Origin: Saprospiraceae bacterium
Lineage (GTDB): Bacteria; Bacteroidota; Bacteroidia; Chitinophagales; Saprospiraceae
DNA: 6,364 nt
NCBI GenBank assembly: GCA_029262975.1
Contig: JAJCYJ010000074.1
Location: forward strand, 1-6,364
Direction of reading: 5' to 3'
Position 1 is the stretch's first letter. The number at the start of each line of letters is the position of its first letter. A program made the translations under genes and the position numbers. The notes under the pieces are model-generated. The model ran no database searches. It was not told the origin of the DNA and saw nothing but the letters and a program-made list of their open reading frames with translations. This document shows, in pieces, positions 1 to 6,364 of the stretch.

Positions 1-1
1 T

Positions 2-1825
2 GCGACTACAAAGGATGATGATTTTGCCGATTGTATCGGAAATATTGATGTCGTCGCACATGCCATTGAATTATGTGGAGACTTTGTACTTGATGCCAGC
101 TCTGTGAGATGGTTAATTGAAGTTCGAAATGAAGAAGGAGTGGTCATCGAATCAAAAATGACTCGTGGAGATAGCGCTATAGTTAACAGTCAAAATGGAA
201 TGGGTGGAACTGAGCATACGATCTATTGGTATGTGACAGACGGCTGTGGCAACGAGGGATCTGGACAGACCATCGTATCATTCAAGGATATATTCGATCC
301 TTCTCCGTTGTGTATCAGTGAGTTAAGTACTGCCAGCATGAATGTAGATGGCGGTGGTGTGACAATCTGGGCCAGCGATTTTGATCACGGCAGTTATGAT
401 AATTGTAGTGAGATAAAAACATTCTTTAGAAATGAAGAAGGGGTTTCTACAGCGAGTCTGACCTTCACATGTGAAGATATCCCTGATGGAAAATCTACGA
501 TAAAGCAGATATTATTATATGTTTCTGATGAAGCAGGTAATGAATCGTCTTGTAATGTGTCAATTAGAATAGATGATACGAATGAAGTATGTGTGGATTC
601 ACTAGTAGGTGAGGCGCAAATAGCCGGTTTGCTTATGACATCGAAAGGTGACATGATAGAAGCGGCCAATGTCTTGTTGAATGGTTCGGACAACAAAGTG
701 ACAGATGTAAATGGTGCTTATGCCTTCATCAATCTACCGATGGCTTCATCTTACAAGATTGACGGTGAGAAGAATGATGATCCATTAAATGGTGTCAGTA
801 CACTCGATCTTGTCTTAATACAGAGACATATTCTTGCTATAGACAAATTAGATACGCCATATAAGATAATTGCTGCAGATATTAATAGTGATACGCGTGT
901 CTCTGCGGTAGATCTAGTTCAATTGAGGAGATTATTATTAGGATATACCTCGGACTTCCCTCAAAATAAGAGCTGGAGATTCGTCGATCCTAATATGGAA
1001 TTTGCTAACCCTGCCTCGCCATGGCCATTTACAGAAGAGTTGATCATATATGATCTTTCACAGGATATGGATGATCAAAACCTACTGGGTATTAAGATTG
1101 GTGACGTCAGTGGCAATGCTGTAGCCAACAGTCTTCTTGCAGGAAACAGAAGTAGTGGTGTTCTTGAATTATCTATGAGCGATGTAACTATTGAAAAAGG
1201 CGAGACAATAGATGTGCCAGTAAGTTTAAAAACTGCACAAGCCTTGTCAGGTCTTCAATTTACATTGGAAGCTACAGATGCAAGAATTGAAATGATTATA
1301 CCTGGTGGTTTACCGATCAGCGCTGCACACTATGCCATACATAATGCCAACACAATGGCAGTAGCGTGGTCCAGTGAATCTGAAGTTGATGCTACAGGTG
1401 AAATGTTTAGTGTCAGGTTGACAGCAACAGATAAAATAAACATCCGAGAGGCACTTTCTTTCTCAGATAAAATAACTGTCTCTGAGGCTTATGGAAGTTC
1501 GTTAGAGCCTTTAAGTCTTGATGTGGTATTTGACAATAGGAATACGGAATTATTCGAATTGAATTCTTTCGAATTGATGCAAAATGAACCTAATCCATTT
1601 ACAGAATCTACTTCTATCGGATTTAGAATTTCCGAGCAGTCTCAAGTTAAGTTGACATTAACTGATATTTCAGGAAGAACGATTTATGAATTGTCCGGAT
1701 TTTATAATGCAGGATACCATGATATTCAACTTAATAAGTCAGATGTGCCGGCAAGAGGTGTGATTTACTATAAATTGGAATCTGCTAATAATACAGAAAC
1801 AAGGAAAATGATATTAATAGAATAA
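2..1825 (+). CDS. Large secreted modular protein with HYR-like, dockerin-like, cohesin-like and T9SS sorting domains (5' partial)
   Basis: The frame is open from base 2, so the N-terminus and any signal peptide lie outside; 607 residues are visible, ending in TAA at 1823-1825. The GTG at 104 is internal and not a start. Domains by visible residue: two HYR/Ig-like modules at about 1-100 and 100-198, each with a (V)(T/S)D..GNE strand and Cys pairs; a carboxypeptidase-regulatory-like beta domain at 206-257; a dockerin-like pair at 258-314; a cohesin-like beta domain at about 385-511; and a T9SS type A sorting domain at 522-607 with the NEPNPF motif and the closing KMILIE. Dockerin loop 2 (293-304) has D, N, D and D at positions 1, 3, 5 and 12; loop 1 is degenerate. 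By family knowledge such proteins cross the outer membrane through T9SS and are anchored or released. No catalytic domain is visible, so the function is unknown; adhesion or scaffolding is a guess. It ends at a terminator and is convergent with the trehalase. Confidence 0.93.
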   Translation, partial: ATTKDDDFADCIGNIDVVAHAIELCGDFVLDASSVRWLIEVRNEEGVVIESKMTRGDSAIVNSQNGMGGTEHTIYWYVTDGCGNEGSGQTIVSFKDIFDPSPLCISELSTASMNVDGGGVTIWASDFDHGSYDNCSEIKTFFRNEEGVSTASLTFTCEDIPDGKSTIKQILLYVSDEAGNESSCNVSIRIDDTNEVCVDSLVGEAQIAGLLMTSKGDMIEAANVLLNGSDNKVTDVNGAYAFINLPMASSYKIDGEKNDDPLNGVSTLDLVLIQRHILAIDKLDTPYKIIAADINSDTRVSAVDLVQLRRLLLGYTSDFPQNKSWRFVDPNMEFANPASPWPFTEELIIYDLSQDMDDQNLLGIKIGDVSGNAVANSLLAGNRSSGVLELSMSDVTIEKGETIDVPVSLKTAQALSGLQFTLEATDARIEMIIPGGLPISAAHYAIHNANTMAVAWSSESEVDATGEMFSVRLTATDKINIREALSFSDKITVSEAYGSSLEPLSLDVVFDNRNTELFELNSFELMQNEPNPFTESTSIGFRISEQSQVKLTLTDISGRTIYELSGFYNAGYHDIQLNKSDVPARGVIYYKLESANNTETRKMILIE

Positions 1826-1867
1826 GAACCTGAATTTTTCATTACTATCCGATAATGATAATAGACC

Positions 1868-1906
1868 GAGAGGTTGTATCTATGATGCAACCTCTTTTTT
1901 ATTTTT
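1868..1906 (+). terminator. Intrinsic terminator of the T9SS-tailed protein gene
   Basis: A 12-bp stem pairs 1869-1880 with 1884-1895 around a TAT loop (core GAGGTTGTATC / GATGCAACCTC, with one G-U pair), followed at once by a T run and a second T-rich stretch (1895-1906). It starts about 43 bp after the stop codon. The T tract lies only on the plus-strand exit side, so it should terminate the upstream gene. It is not an obvious terminator for the convergent trehalase gene, because minus-strand transcripts leave the hairpin into mixed sequence. Confidence 0.9.
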
Positions 1907-1929
1907 CTAATTGTAGTATTAAATTTGAA

Positions 1930-3435
1930 CTACAGGTTCAATAAGGATAAATAGACTCCATTCGTCCAGCCGAATCCATCTTGTACCGGGTATTCGCCAC
2001 CACCGCCTTCAAGTTCGATGTCTTCAACATTATATTTTTCGAGCATCTTGCCGGTCGTCTGATAGACTTTTTTGTTTAGACTCACCCATCGATGTCCTAT
2101 TTCTTGTGCCAGGGATTTATGTCCATAATTCAAAAGACCTTTGATCGTCATATACTGTAGCGGTGCCCAGCCATTTGGTGCATCCCATTGTTGACCTGTT
2201 TCATAGGGCGTCGTCACAACACCACCTTTTCGAAGAAAGTTTTTATGAATTTTCTCAGCACATTTTAAGGCTTGTTCATCCGTGCATAATTTGAAATACA
2301 ATGGATATATTCCAGCAAGCGATAATCTTGAAGAGGGACTACCCGTTTTCCAATTATAATCACAGAAAAAATCCTCCTCCTTATTCCAGAAAATATCTAT
2401 GATGCTTTTTTTTCTATTATGTGCTATAATGCCATAATTCAGCGATAATTCTTCTTTTCCTATTTTAGCATAACACTCCGATATCAATTTCTCAAGATGC
2501 CACAATAGACAATTTAGATCTACCGGTAAGAGATCGGTCGTCATGATAGTCTTAAGATCATTTTTGTCAAGAAGCCATCTGCTTGAAAAATCCCACCCGG
2601 ATTCGCATGCAGCACGCAATTCTCTGTATTCATGATGATGTAAATTGTCATCAAAATCCTTTAATTTCCAATCATCGCGAAACATCTCTTCTCTAGGTGT
2701 ATCCTTGTCGTCATAATATCGATTGAGGATGCTGTTGTTTTCTAATTTTAATACACGGTTGACAGGCTTATCATTTCCTTTGGCTTCCTTAAGTCCATGC
2801 ATCCAGAAGTTATATTCTTTGACGAGTGATGATATGTAAGTCGGGATTATCTCTGGGCCTTTCTCAGCGATTAGTAATTTGACCATTAAAGAATAAAATG
2901 GAGGCTGTGAACGAGATAAGAAATAGGTGCGATTGCCGTTAGGAATAAATCCAAATTCGTCAATGAGAAATTTGAAGTTATTGATCATGTTTTCAATCAT
3001 GTCAATCTGGCGGGACTGTTTTAAACCCAACATGGTAAAGTAGCTGTCCCAATAATAAATCTCATTGAATCTGCCACCAGGCACGATATAAGAATGGGGT
3101 AGGGGGATCTTGGATGTGCGCTTTTTTTTAATCTTGTCCGGGGACCTCGAGAGATCATTCCACAAGTCATGAAGATGATCAGTTATTGGTTTTTCTACAG
3201 TTGTCAGTTTTTTATTATCGATGATCGGCAAGTCAAAATATTCGGTTACAAAAGCGCTTAAATCAAAGTTGGGATTTACTCTTTCTTCAAGATATGTTTT
3301 TAGAATAATACTTGGATGAAGTCTGGCGATTGCATCTGCAAATTGTTTTCCATCTTCGAATAAGCCCGCCCGATGGATGTCGTAGAATAGTTCGCCATAG
3401 ATTTTTTCCGGTGAAGAATATTCAAGTGGCGACAT
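1930..3435 (-). CDS. Trehalase, glycoside hydrolase family 37, predicted cytoplasmic
   Basis: The 501-residue protein hydrolyses alpha,alpha-trehalose to two glucoses by the inverting GH37 mechanism. Trehalase signature 1 is at 119-132 (PGGRFNEIYYWDSY), the substrate-pocket segment PNGNRTYFLSRSQPP at 165-179, ESGWDFSSRW at 278-287, signature 2 at 416-427 (QWDAPNGWAPLQ), and the Gly-rich lid with QDGFGWTNG at 477-493. By alignment from memory with E. coli TreA (Asp312, Glu496), Asp282 is the general acid and Glu466 (in LEKYN) the base; both are present, so the enzyme should be active. There is no signal peptide and the protein is shorter than E. coli TreA (565) or TreF (549), which fits a cytoplasmic TreF-like role. 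The ATG at 3435-3433 lies inside the 3' end of the permease gene (14-bp overlap) without a clear Shine-Dalgarno, suggesting coupled translation. No terminator is apparent after the TAG. Confidence 0.95.
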   Translation of the reverse strand: MSPLEYSSPEKIYGELFYDIHRAGLFEDGKQFADAIARLHPSIILKTYLEERVNPNFDLSAFVTEYFDLPIIDNKKLTTVEKPITDHLHDLWNDLSRSPDKIKKKRTSKIPLPHSYIVPGGRFNEIYYWDSYFTMLGLKQSRQIDMIENMINNFKFLIDEFGFIPNGNRTYFLSRSQPPFYSLMVKLLIAEKGPEIIPTYISSLVKEYNFWMHGLKEAKGNDKPVNRVLKLENNSILNRYYDDKDTPREEMFRDDWKLKDFDDNLHHHEYRELRAACESGWDFSSRWLLDKNDLKTIMTTDLLPVDLNCLLWHLEKLISECYAKIGKEELSLNYGIIAHNRKKSIIDIFWNKEEDFFCDYNWKTGSPSSRLSLAGIYPLYFKLCTDEQALKCAEKIHKNFLRKGGVVTTPYETGQQWDAPNGWAPLQYMTIKGLLNYGHKSLAQEIGHRWVSLNKKVYQTTGKMLEKYNVEDIELEGGGGEYPVQDGFGWTNGVYLSLLNL

Positions 3436-4651
3436 GTGCTTTGATTGTAAGTTTTTTCAAAATGTAAATACACGCAAGCAGTATGCCTAAAGGAATAAGA
3501 ATATAGTAAAACGCAGAAGAGGCCCCAACGGTTTTAAAAAGATATCCTATTATTCTCGATCCCAATGATCCTCCAAGGGCAGAAAATATTACAATTAGAC
3601 CGGTCATAGAGCTGTGTAATTTTTGAGGTAATGCACTCAGGACAACTGAATTAAGCAAAGGATATATCGGAGCGATAAATAGTCCTACTAAAGGAAAGGC
3701 ATAGGCGATCAGTGGAATATCACTTATACTGTTGATGGCACCGACACTTGCTTCCACAGTTTTAGGTAGTACAAATATGAACATGGCCATTGCCGCAATG
3801 ATACAAGCAGATAGGACGGTTATCCAGCTATATTTTTTAACTAATTGGCCGGCGGCTAATCTCCCGATACCCAGGGCGATAGCAAGAATACTGGCCATCA
3901 TAATGCTTATATTCTCTGGTAAATTTAAGACCCGATCATTAAATGTGGGAAGCCAGGTCATTATACCTTGCTCAATCATGACAAATAGGAAGGCGCTAAA
4001 GACGAATACCAGGACTAACACTTTTACAAAGAGTTTAAACATCTCCATTAAGTCCTCTTTAAGGTTGGCCCCTGGAATCTCATAGTCCCTGTCGAATTTT
4101 GCATAATACAAGAAGAGAAAGGAAAGGATAGATAGCGCTGCAAGTAACCAATACACTCTTAGCCAACTTCCCGGAATATCTTCGTTGTTAAATGCCGGGA
4201 AAAGAAAATAGGCGAGGGCGATGCCAAACATAAAGACTCCTTCTATCGAACTCATCAGGCTATTATGTTCTTTTTCGTTTGCCGTCACTAATCCAATCAC
4301 CGAATAAACTGAGACTTTTATCAGGGCAAAAGAAGCTCCAACACATGCAAAAAGAACCTTGGCACTATTAAAGGAATTACCATAATACATATAGATACAA
4401 GCAAATGTCACCAAACCCAATGCTGCCAACATGGCTCTTTTATATCCTATCCTTGGCAAGAAAGAAGCGATTAAAAAGGAAACCAGGGCGATCGGCATAT
4501 CCTTAAACAGCTCTAACGTGGATGCTTGTAACTCATCAACGCCATAGACATTCTGGGACTTCAATATGACGATACCCACACTGTTTAGCAGTATGGCGAA
4601 AACGAAGTAGTTGATATAGAGTGAGAGTTTTACTACCTTATTATTTGCCAT
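3422..4651 (-). CDS. MFS permease, probably sugar (trehalose) importer, coupled to trehalase
   Basis: This is an integral membrane protein of 409 residues with about 12 hydrophobic segments, near 8-29, 48-65, 71-89, 96-120, 134-151, 164-182, 204-225, 245-266, 274-294, 314-336, 345-368 and 374-397. A long hydrophilic loop at about 184-204 separates the two six-helix halves. A motif-A-like PRIGYKRAM follows helix 2 and a second-half counterpart GRLAAGQLVKKY follows helix 8, both typical of the major facilitator superfamily. The segment EQGIMTWLPTF at the end of helix 7 recalls sugar:H+ symporters of the FucP type, a weak resemblance. The chosen start is the ATG at 4651-4649; a TTG two codons upstream (4657) is in frame but less likely. 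The gene ends inside the trehalase start, so the two are probably one transcript. Trehalose as substrate is inferred from this neighbour alone; another disaccharide remains possible. Confidence 0.88.
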   Translation of the reverse strand: MANNKVVKLSLYINYFVFAILLNSVGIVILKSQNVYGVDELQASTLELFKDMPIALVSFLIASFLPRIGYKRAMLAALGLVTFACIYMYYGNSFNSAKVLFACVGASFALIKVSVYSVIGLVTANEKEHNSLMSSIEGVFMFGIALAYFLFPAFNNEDIPGSWLRVYWLLAALSILSFLFLYYAKFDRDYEIPGANLKEDLMEMFKLFVKVLVLVFVFSAFLFVMIEQGIMTWLPTFNDRVLNLPENISIMMASILAIALGIGRLAAGQLVKKYSWITVLSACIIAAMAMFIFVLPKTVEASVGAINSISDIPLIAYAFPLVGLFIAPIYPLLNSVVLSALPQKLHSSMTGLIVIFSALGGSLGSRIIGYLFKTVGASSAFYYILIPLGILLACIYILKKLTIKAHVAT

Positions 4652-4680
4652 GTCCAATGTTGTACTTGAAAATCAGAATG

Positions 4681-4688
4681 AAAAAGTA
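4681..4688 (-). promoter_or_regulatory. Weak candidate -7 element for the permease-trehalase unit
   Basis: The minus strand reads TACTTTTT, against the Bacteroidota sigma consensus TAnnTTTG (the last base differs). It sits 29 bp upstream of the permease ATG, a reasonable leader length. There is no recognisable TTTG about 19-21 bp further upstream, so this is a tentative call in AT-rich DNA where such octamers arise by chance. Confidence 0.22.
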
Positions 4689-4735
4689 GTTAAAATCTCT
4701 GGAGAGGAGAACATATATGAGATGGGATTCTTTAA

Positions 4736-4951
4736 ATGAAATGTTTTATTGCTGGAATATGTGTTGCCCTACGATTTAAGTCAGGTGAGACACGAGGTTT
4801 TTTTGATTCTCTCTATTGGAAGAAAACACGGACACGCCTTATTCGACAATTTTTAAAACTTGTTTCGAATGATGGCTCTTATATAATGGAAAAAAGTATA
4901 GATGGCACAATGACTATCCCATTTAAGGCAATGATAGATAGGCACTTATGA
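4736..4951 (+). CDS. Doubtful small hypothetical ORF, 71 codons
   Basis: An ATG at 4736 opens a 71-residue frame ending in TGA at 4949-4951, opposite in direction to both neighbours. The product would be basic, with a short hydrophobic start (FIAGICVAL) and an Arg/Lys-rich middle (WKKTRTRLIRQFLK). I recognise no family. An in-frame TAA stands directly before the ATG. The only good Shine-Dalgarno-like stretch (GGAGAGGAG, 4701-4709) is placed for a different ATG at 4717, whose frame stops after 20 codons. An ORF this long can occur by chance in a 326-bp AT-rich gap, so it may not be a gene. Confidence 0.18.
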   Translation: MKCFIAGICVALRFKSGETRGFFDSLYWKKTRTRLIRQFLKLVSNDGSYIMEKSIDGTMTIPFKAMIDRHL

Positions 4952-4977
4952 GAAAGGTCGGGTTTTAATCTTGGACT

Positions 4978-6075
4978 CTACACATTAAACCTAAAATGCA
5001 TCACATCACCATCCTTGACGATATACTCTTTTCCTTCAACGCCTAATTTCCCCGCTTCTTTGACAGCTGCTTCCGAACCAAATTTTATGTATTCTTCATA
5101 TTTGATTACTTCCGCCCGGATGAATCCTTTTTCAAAATCTGTGTGGATAACACCAGCGGCCTGTGGTGCCGTTGATCCTGATTTGACCGTCCATGCCCGG
5201 ACTTCTTTTTCTCCGGCCGTGAAATAGGTGATTAAGTTCAACAATTTATAACAGGATCTGATCAATCTGTTTACGCCAGGCTCGGTTAGATTCATCTCTT
5301 CTAGAAACATCATTTTTTCTTCATCTTCCTCCAATTGAATGATTTCAGATTCTATGGAAGCAGAAATTAAAATAACTTCGGCATTTTCGTTTTTAACTTG
5401 TTCTGTCAGCTTTTTGGAAAACTCATTTCCTTCCTTAGCGCTATTTTCATCCACATTACAGACATATAAAATAGGTTTTGAAGTCAGTAGATAGAGATCT
5501 TTATATAGCTCTATATTTTGCTCTGTTACTTCAAATGCCCGTGCAGGTGCACCTGTCTCGAGATGAGCATTTAGTCTTTTTACAAACTCAAAATTAATCT
5601 TATCTGCCGGTACCCCGCTCTTGGCCAGCTTCGATAGCTTGTCGAGTCTTTTTTCAACTGTTTCAAGGTCTTTAAAAATTAACTCCGTGTCGATGACATC
5701 CTTATCACGAACAGGATCGACATTGCCATCAACATGGATGACATTATCATCTACAAAACAGCGTACCACATGGACTATGGCATCTACTTCCCGAATATTA
5801 GCAAGAAACTGATTCCCTAATCCCTCACCTTTACTTGCGCCTTTTATTAAGCCTGCAATATCCAGGATATCAACTGTCGTCGGCAGAATACGCTGCGGCT
5901 CAACGATATCTGCTAATCTCTTTAATCGATCATCAGGAACGGTGATTACACCAAGGTTTGGTTCCTTGGTTGCAAAAGGGTAATTCGCTGCCAGTGCCTT
6001 AGCATTTGTCAGCGCATTGAAAAGGGTTGACTTACCTACATTCGGAAGACCGACTATCCCACATTTTAGAGCCAT
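4978..6075 (-). CDS. ychF: YchF/OLA1-family ribosome-binding ATPase
   Basis: The 365-residue protein matches the usual length of the family (E. coli YchF is 363). It is a TRAFAC/Obg-related P-loop protein that, by family knowledge, prefers ATP to GTP, binds ribosomes and the proteasome or stress machinery in different organisms, and dampens oxidative-stress responses. Visible motifs: Walker A GLPNVGKST at 9-17, the switch region with DIAGL at 72-76, and NVDE at 207-210 in place of the GTP-specific NKxD, which explains the relaxed nucleotide choice. A coiled-coil-like insert lies at about 130-200 and a C-terminal TGS domain at about 281-364 (ending DGDVMHFRFNV). The start is the ATG at 6075-6073, which places the P-loop nine residues in, as in relatives. 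It has its own promoter-like element upstream and is probably monocistronic; it is a housekeeping gene unlinked to trehalose use. Confidence 0.97.
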   Translation of the reverse strand: MALKCGIVGLPNVGKSTLFNALTNAKALAANYPFATKEPNLGVITVPDDRLKRLADIVEPQRILPTTVDILDIAGLIKGASKGEGLGNQFLANIREVDAIVHVVRCFVDDNVIHVDGNVDPVRDKDVIDTELIFKDLETVEKRLDKLSKLAKSGVPADKINFEFVKRLNAHLETGAPARAFEVTEQNIELYKDLYLLTSKPILYVCNVDENSAKEGNEFSKKLTEQVKNENAEVILISASIESEIIQLEEDEEKMMFLEEMNLTEPGVNRLIRSCYKLLNLITYFTAGEKEVRAWTVKSGSTAPQAAGVIHTDFEKGFIRAEVIKYEEYIKFGSEAAVKEAGKLGVEGKEYIVKDGDVMHFRFNV

Positions 6076-6100
6076 TGTAAGGGTATTTTTAAAAACGGCG

Positions 6101-6108
6101 CAAAGGTA
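6101..6108 (-). promoter_or_regulatory. Bacteroidota-type -7 promoter element of ychF
   Basis: The minus strand reads TACCTTTG (6108 to 6101), an exact match to the TAnnTTTG -7 element of Bacteroidota housekeeping promoters, followed by CGCC. It lies 25 bp before the ychF ATG, giving a short leader with transcription starting at roughly 6093-6097. A -33 TTTG at the usual 19-21 bp spacing is not evident; that position is AT-rich instead. Confidence 0.7.
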
Positions 6109-6151
6109 ATTTTTTTGTGATAATGGGATGTATTTTGTTCAGAAGGATGAA

Positions 6152-6187
6152 CGACCGAACCCGCAGGGTCGAGTGCGACAGCGCTCG
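6152..6187. repeat. Pair of GC-rich palindromes (REP-like) next to the tandem array
   Basis: Two adjacent inverted repeats are visible. The first can fold as ACCC-GCA-GGGT (6159-6169) or as CGACC/GGTCG (6152-6156 with 6167-6171). The second is a 7-bp stem CGAGTGC / GCGCTCG (6170-6176 with 6181-6187) around GACA, with one G-U pair. They are clearly more GC-rich than the surroundings and run into the first 47-bp unit at 6187. No T tract follows on either strand, so a terminator is unlikely; a dispersed palindromic intergenic repeat is the better reading. Confidence 0.6.
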
Positions 6188-6364
6188 AAGGGAGTGAAAG
6201 CGTAAGCTCTTACACAATGACAGAAATGATAATGAAGGGAGTGAAAGCGTAAGCTCTTACACAATGACAGAAATGATAATGAAGGGAGTGAAAGCGTAAG
6301 CTCTTACACAATGACAGAAATGATAATGAAGGGAGTGAAAGCGTAAGCTCTTACACAATGACAG
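6187..6364. repeat. Perfect 47-bp tandem repeat, 3.8 copies, truncated by the window end
   Basis: The unit begins GAAGGGAGTGAAAGCGTAAG and ends ATGACAGAAATGATAAT. Copies are 6187-6233, 6234-6280, 6281-6327 and 6328-6364 (the first 37 bases only), with no mismatch among them. The array continues beyond the window. Each unit contains the small inverted repeat GTAAG-CT-CTTAC. The period is not a multiple of three and stops occur in the frames, so it is noncoding. There are no unique spacers between units. Confidence 0.97.

Larger units (their letters stand above)
4652..4977. other. Intergenic gap between ychF and the permease gene
   Basis: This is 326 bp between two minus-strand genes. It must hold the start signals of the permease-trehalase unit. 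On the minus strand, TACTTTTT at 4688-4681 matches five of the six fixed bases of the Bacteroidota -7 element TAnnTTTG and lies about 30 bp before the permease ATG, but no clear -33 element accompanies it. I see no convincing terminator for ychF, so read-through from ychF is possible. The plus strand carries one unconvincing 71-codon ORF. I see no RNA gene, riboswitch or mobile element remnant. Confidence 0.6.

Noticed and set aside
394..696. 100-codon minus-strand frame opposite the surface protein gene
   Set aside because: It lies wholly within the strongly supported plus-strand coding region and shows no recognisable protein features.
1868..1900. Bidirectional terminator also serving the trehalase gene
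   Set aside because: On the minus strand the hairpin is followed by mixed sequence and not a T tract, so only the plus-strand direction is supported.
1930..3435. Periplasmic trehalase (TreA type)
   Set aside because: The N-terminus is hydrophilic and acidic, with no signal peptide or lipoprotein motif.
3732..4085. 117-codon plus-strand frame opposite the permease gene
   Set aside because: It is antisense to a clear 12-helix MFS gene, and its composition reflects the hydrophobic codons on the other strand.
5015..5812. Plus-strand frames at 5015-5227 and 5621-5812 opposite ychF
   Set aside because: Both are antisense to the highly conserved ychF and show no family features.
6152..6187. Rho-independent terminator
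   Set aside because: The palindromes have no adjoining T tract on either strand and stand before the ychF promoter next to repeats.
6187..6364. CRISPR array
   Set aside because: The repeats are contiguous with no unique spacers; the whole 47-bp period is identical from copy to copy.

Overview
The window looks like chromosomal DNA of a member of the Bacteroidota, probably close to the Saprospiria. The evidence is an AT-rich composition, a secreted protein ending in a type IX secretion (T9SS) type A sorting domain behind a carboxypeptidase-regulatory/dockerin/cohesin-like tail, a perfect Bacteroidota-type -7 promoter element (TAnnTTTG) before ychF, and little sign of Shine-Dalgarno sequences. 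The lineage is inferred from protein style and not proven.

Layout. (1) Positions 2-1825, plus strand: the 3' end of a large secreted modular protein (HYR-like modules, a regulatory-like beta domain, a dockerin-like EF-hand pair, a cohesin-like domain and a T9SS sorting tail). It is closed by a strong intrinsic terminator at 1868-1906. (2) Positions 1930-4651, minus strand: a two-gene unit in which an MFS permease overlaps a downstream GH37 trehalase by 14 bp. (3) Positions 4652-4977: a 326-bp gap with one doubtful small plus-strand ORF and a weak candidate promoter for the permease. (4) Positions 4978-6075, minus strand: full-length ychF, with a promoter about 25 bp upstream of its start. (5) Positions 6109-6364: noncoding DNA with two GC-rich palindromes running directly into a perfect 47-bp tandem repeat that continues past the window edge.

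How the genes work together. The permease and trehalase form a compact sugar module. The permease would import a disaccharide, probably trehalose, and the leaderless trehalase would cleave it in the cytoplasm to two glucoses. The surface protein and ychF show no functional link to this module. No complete new multi-gene system is visible. The least explained element is the 47-bp tandem array and its palindromic flank.
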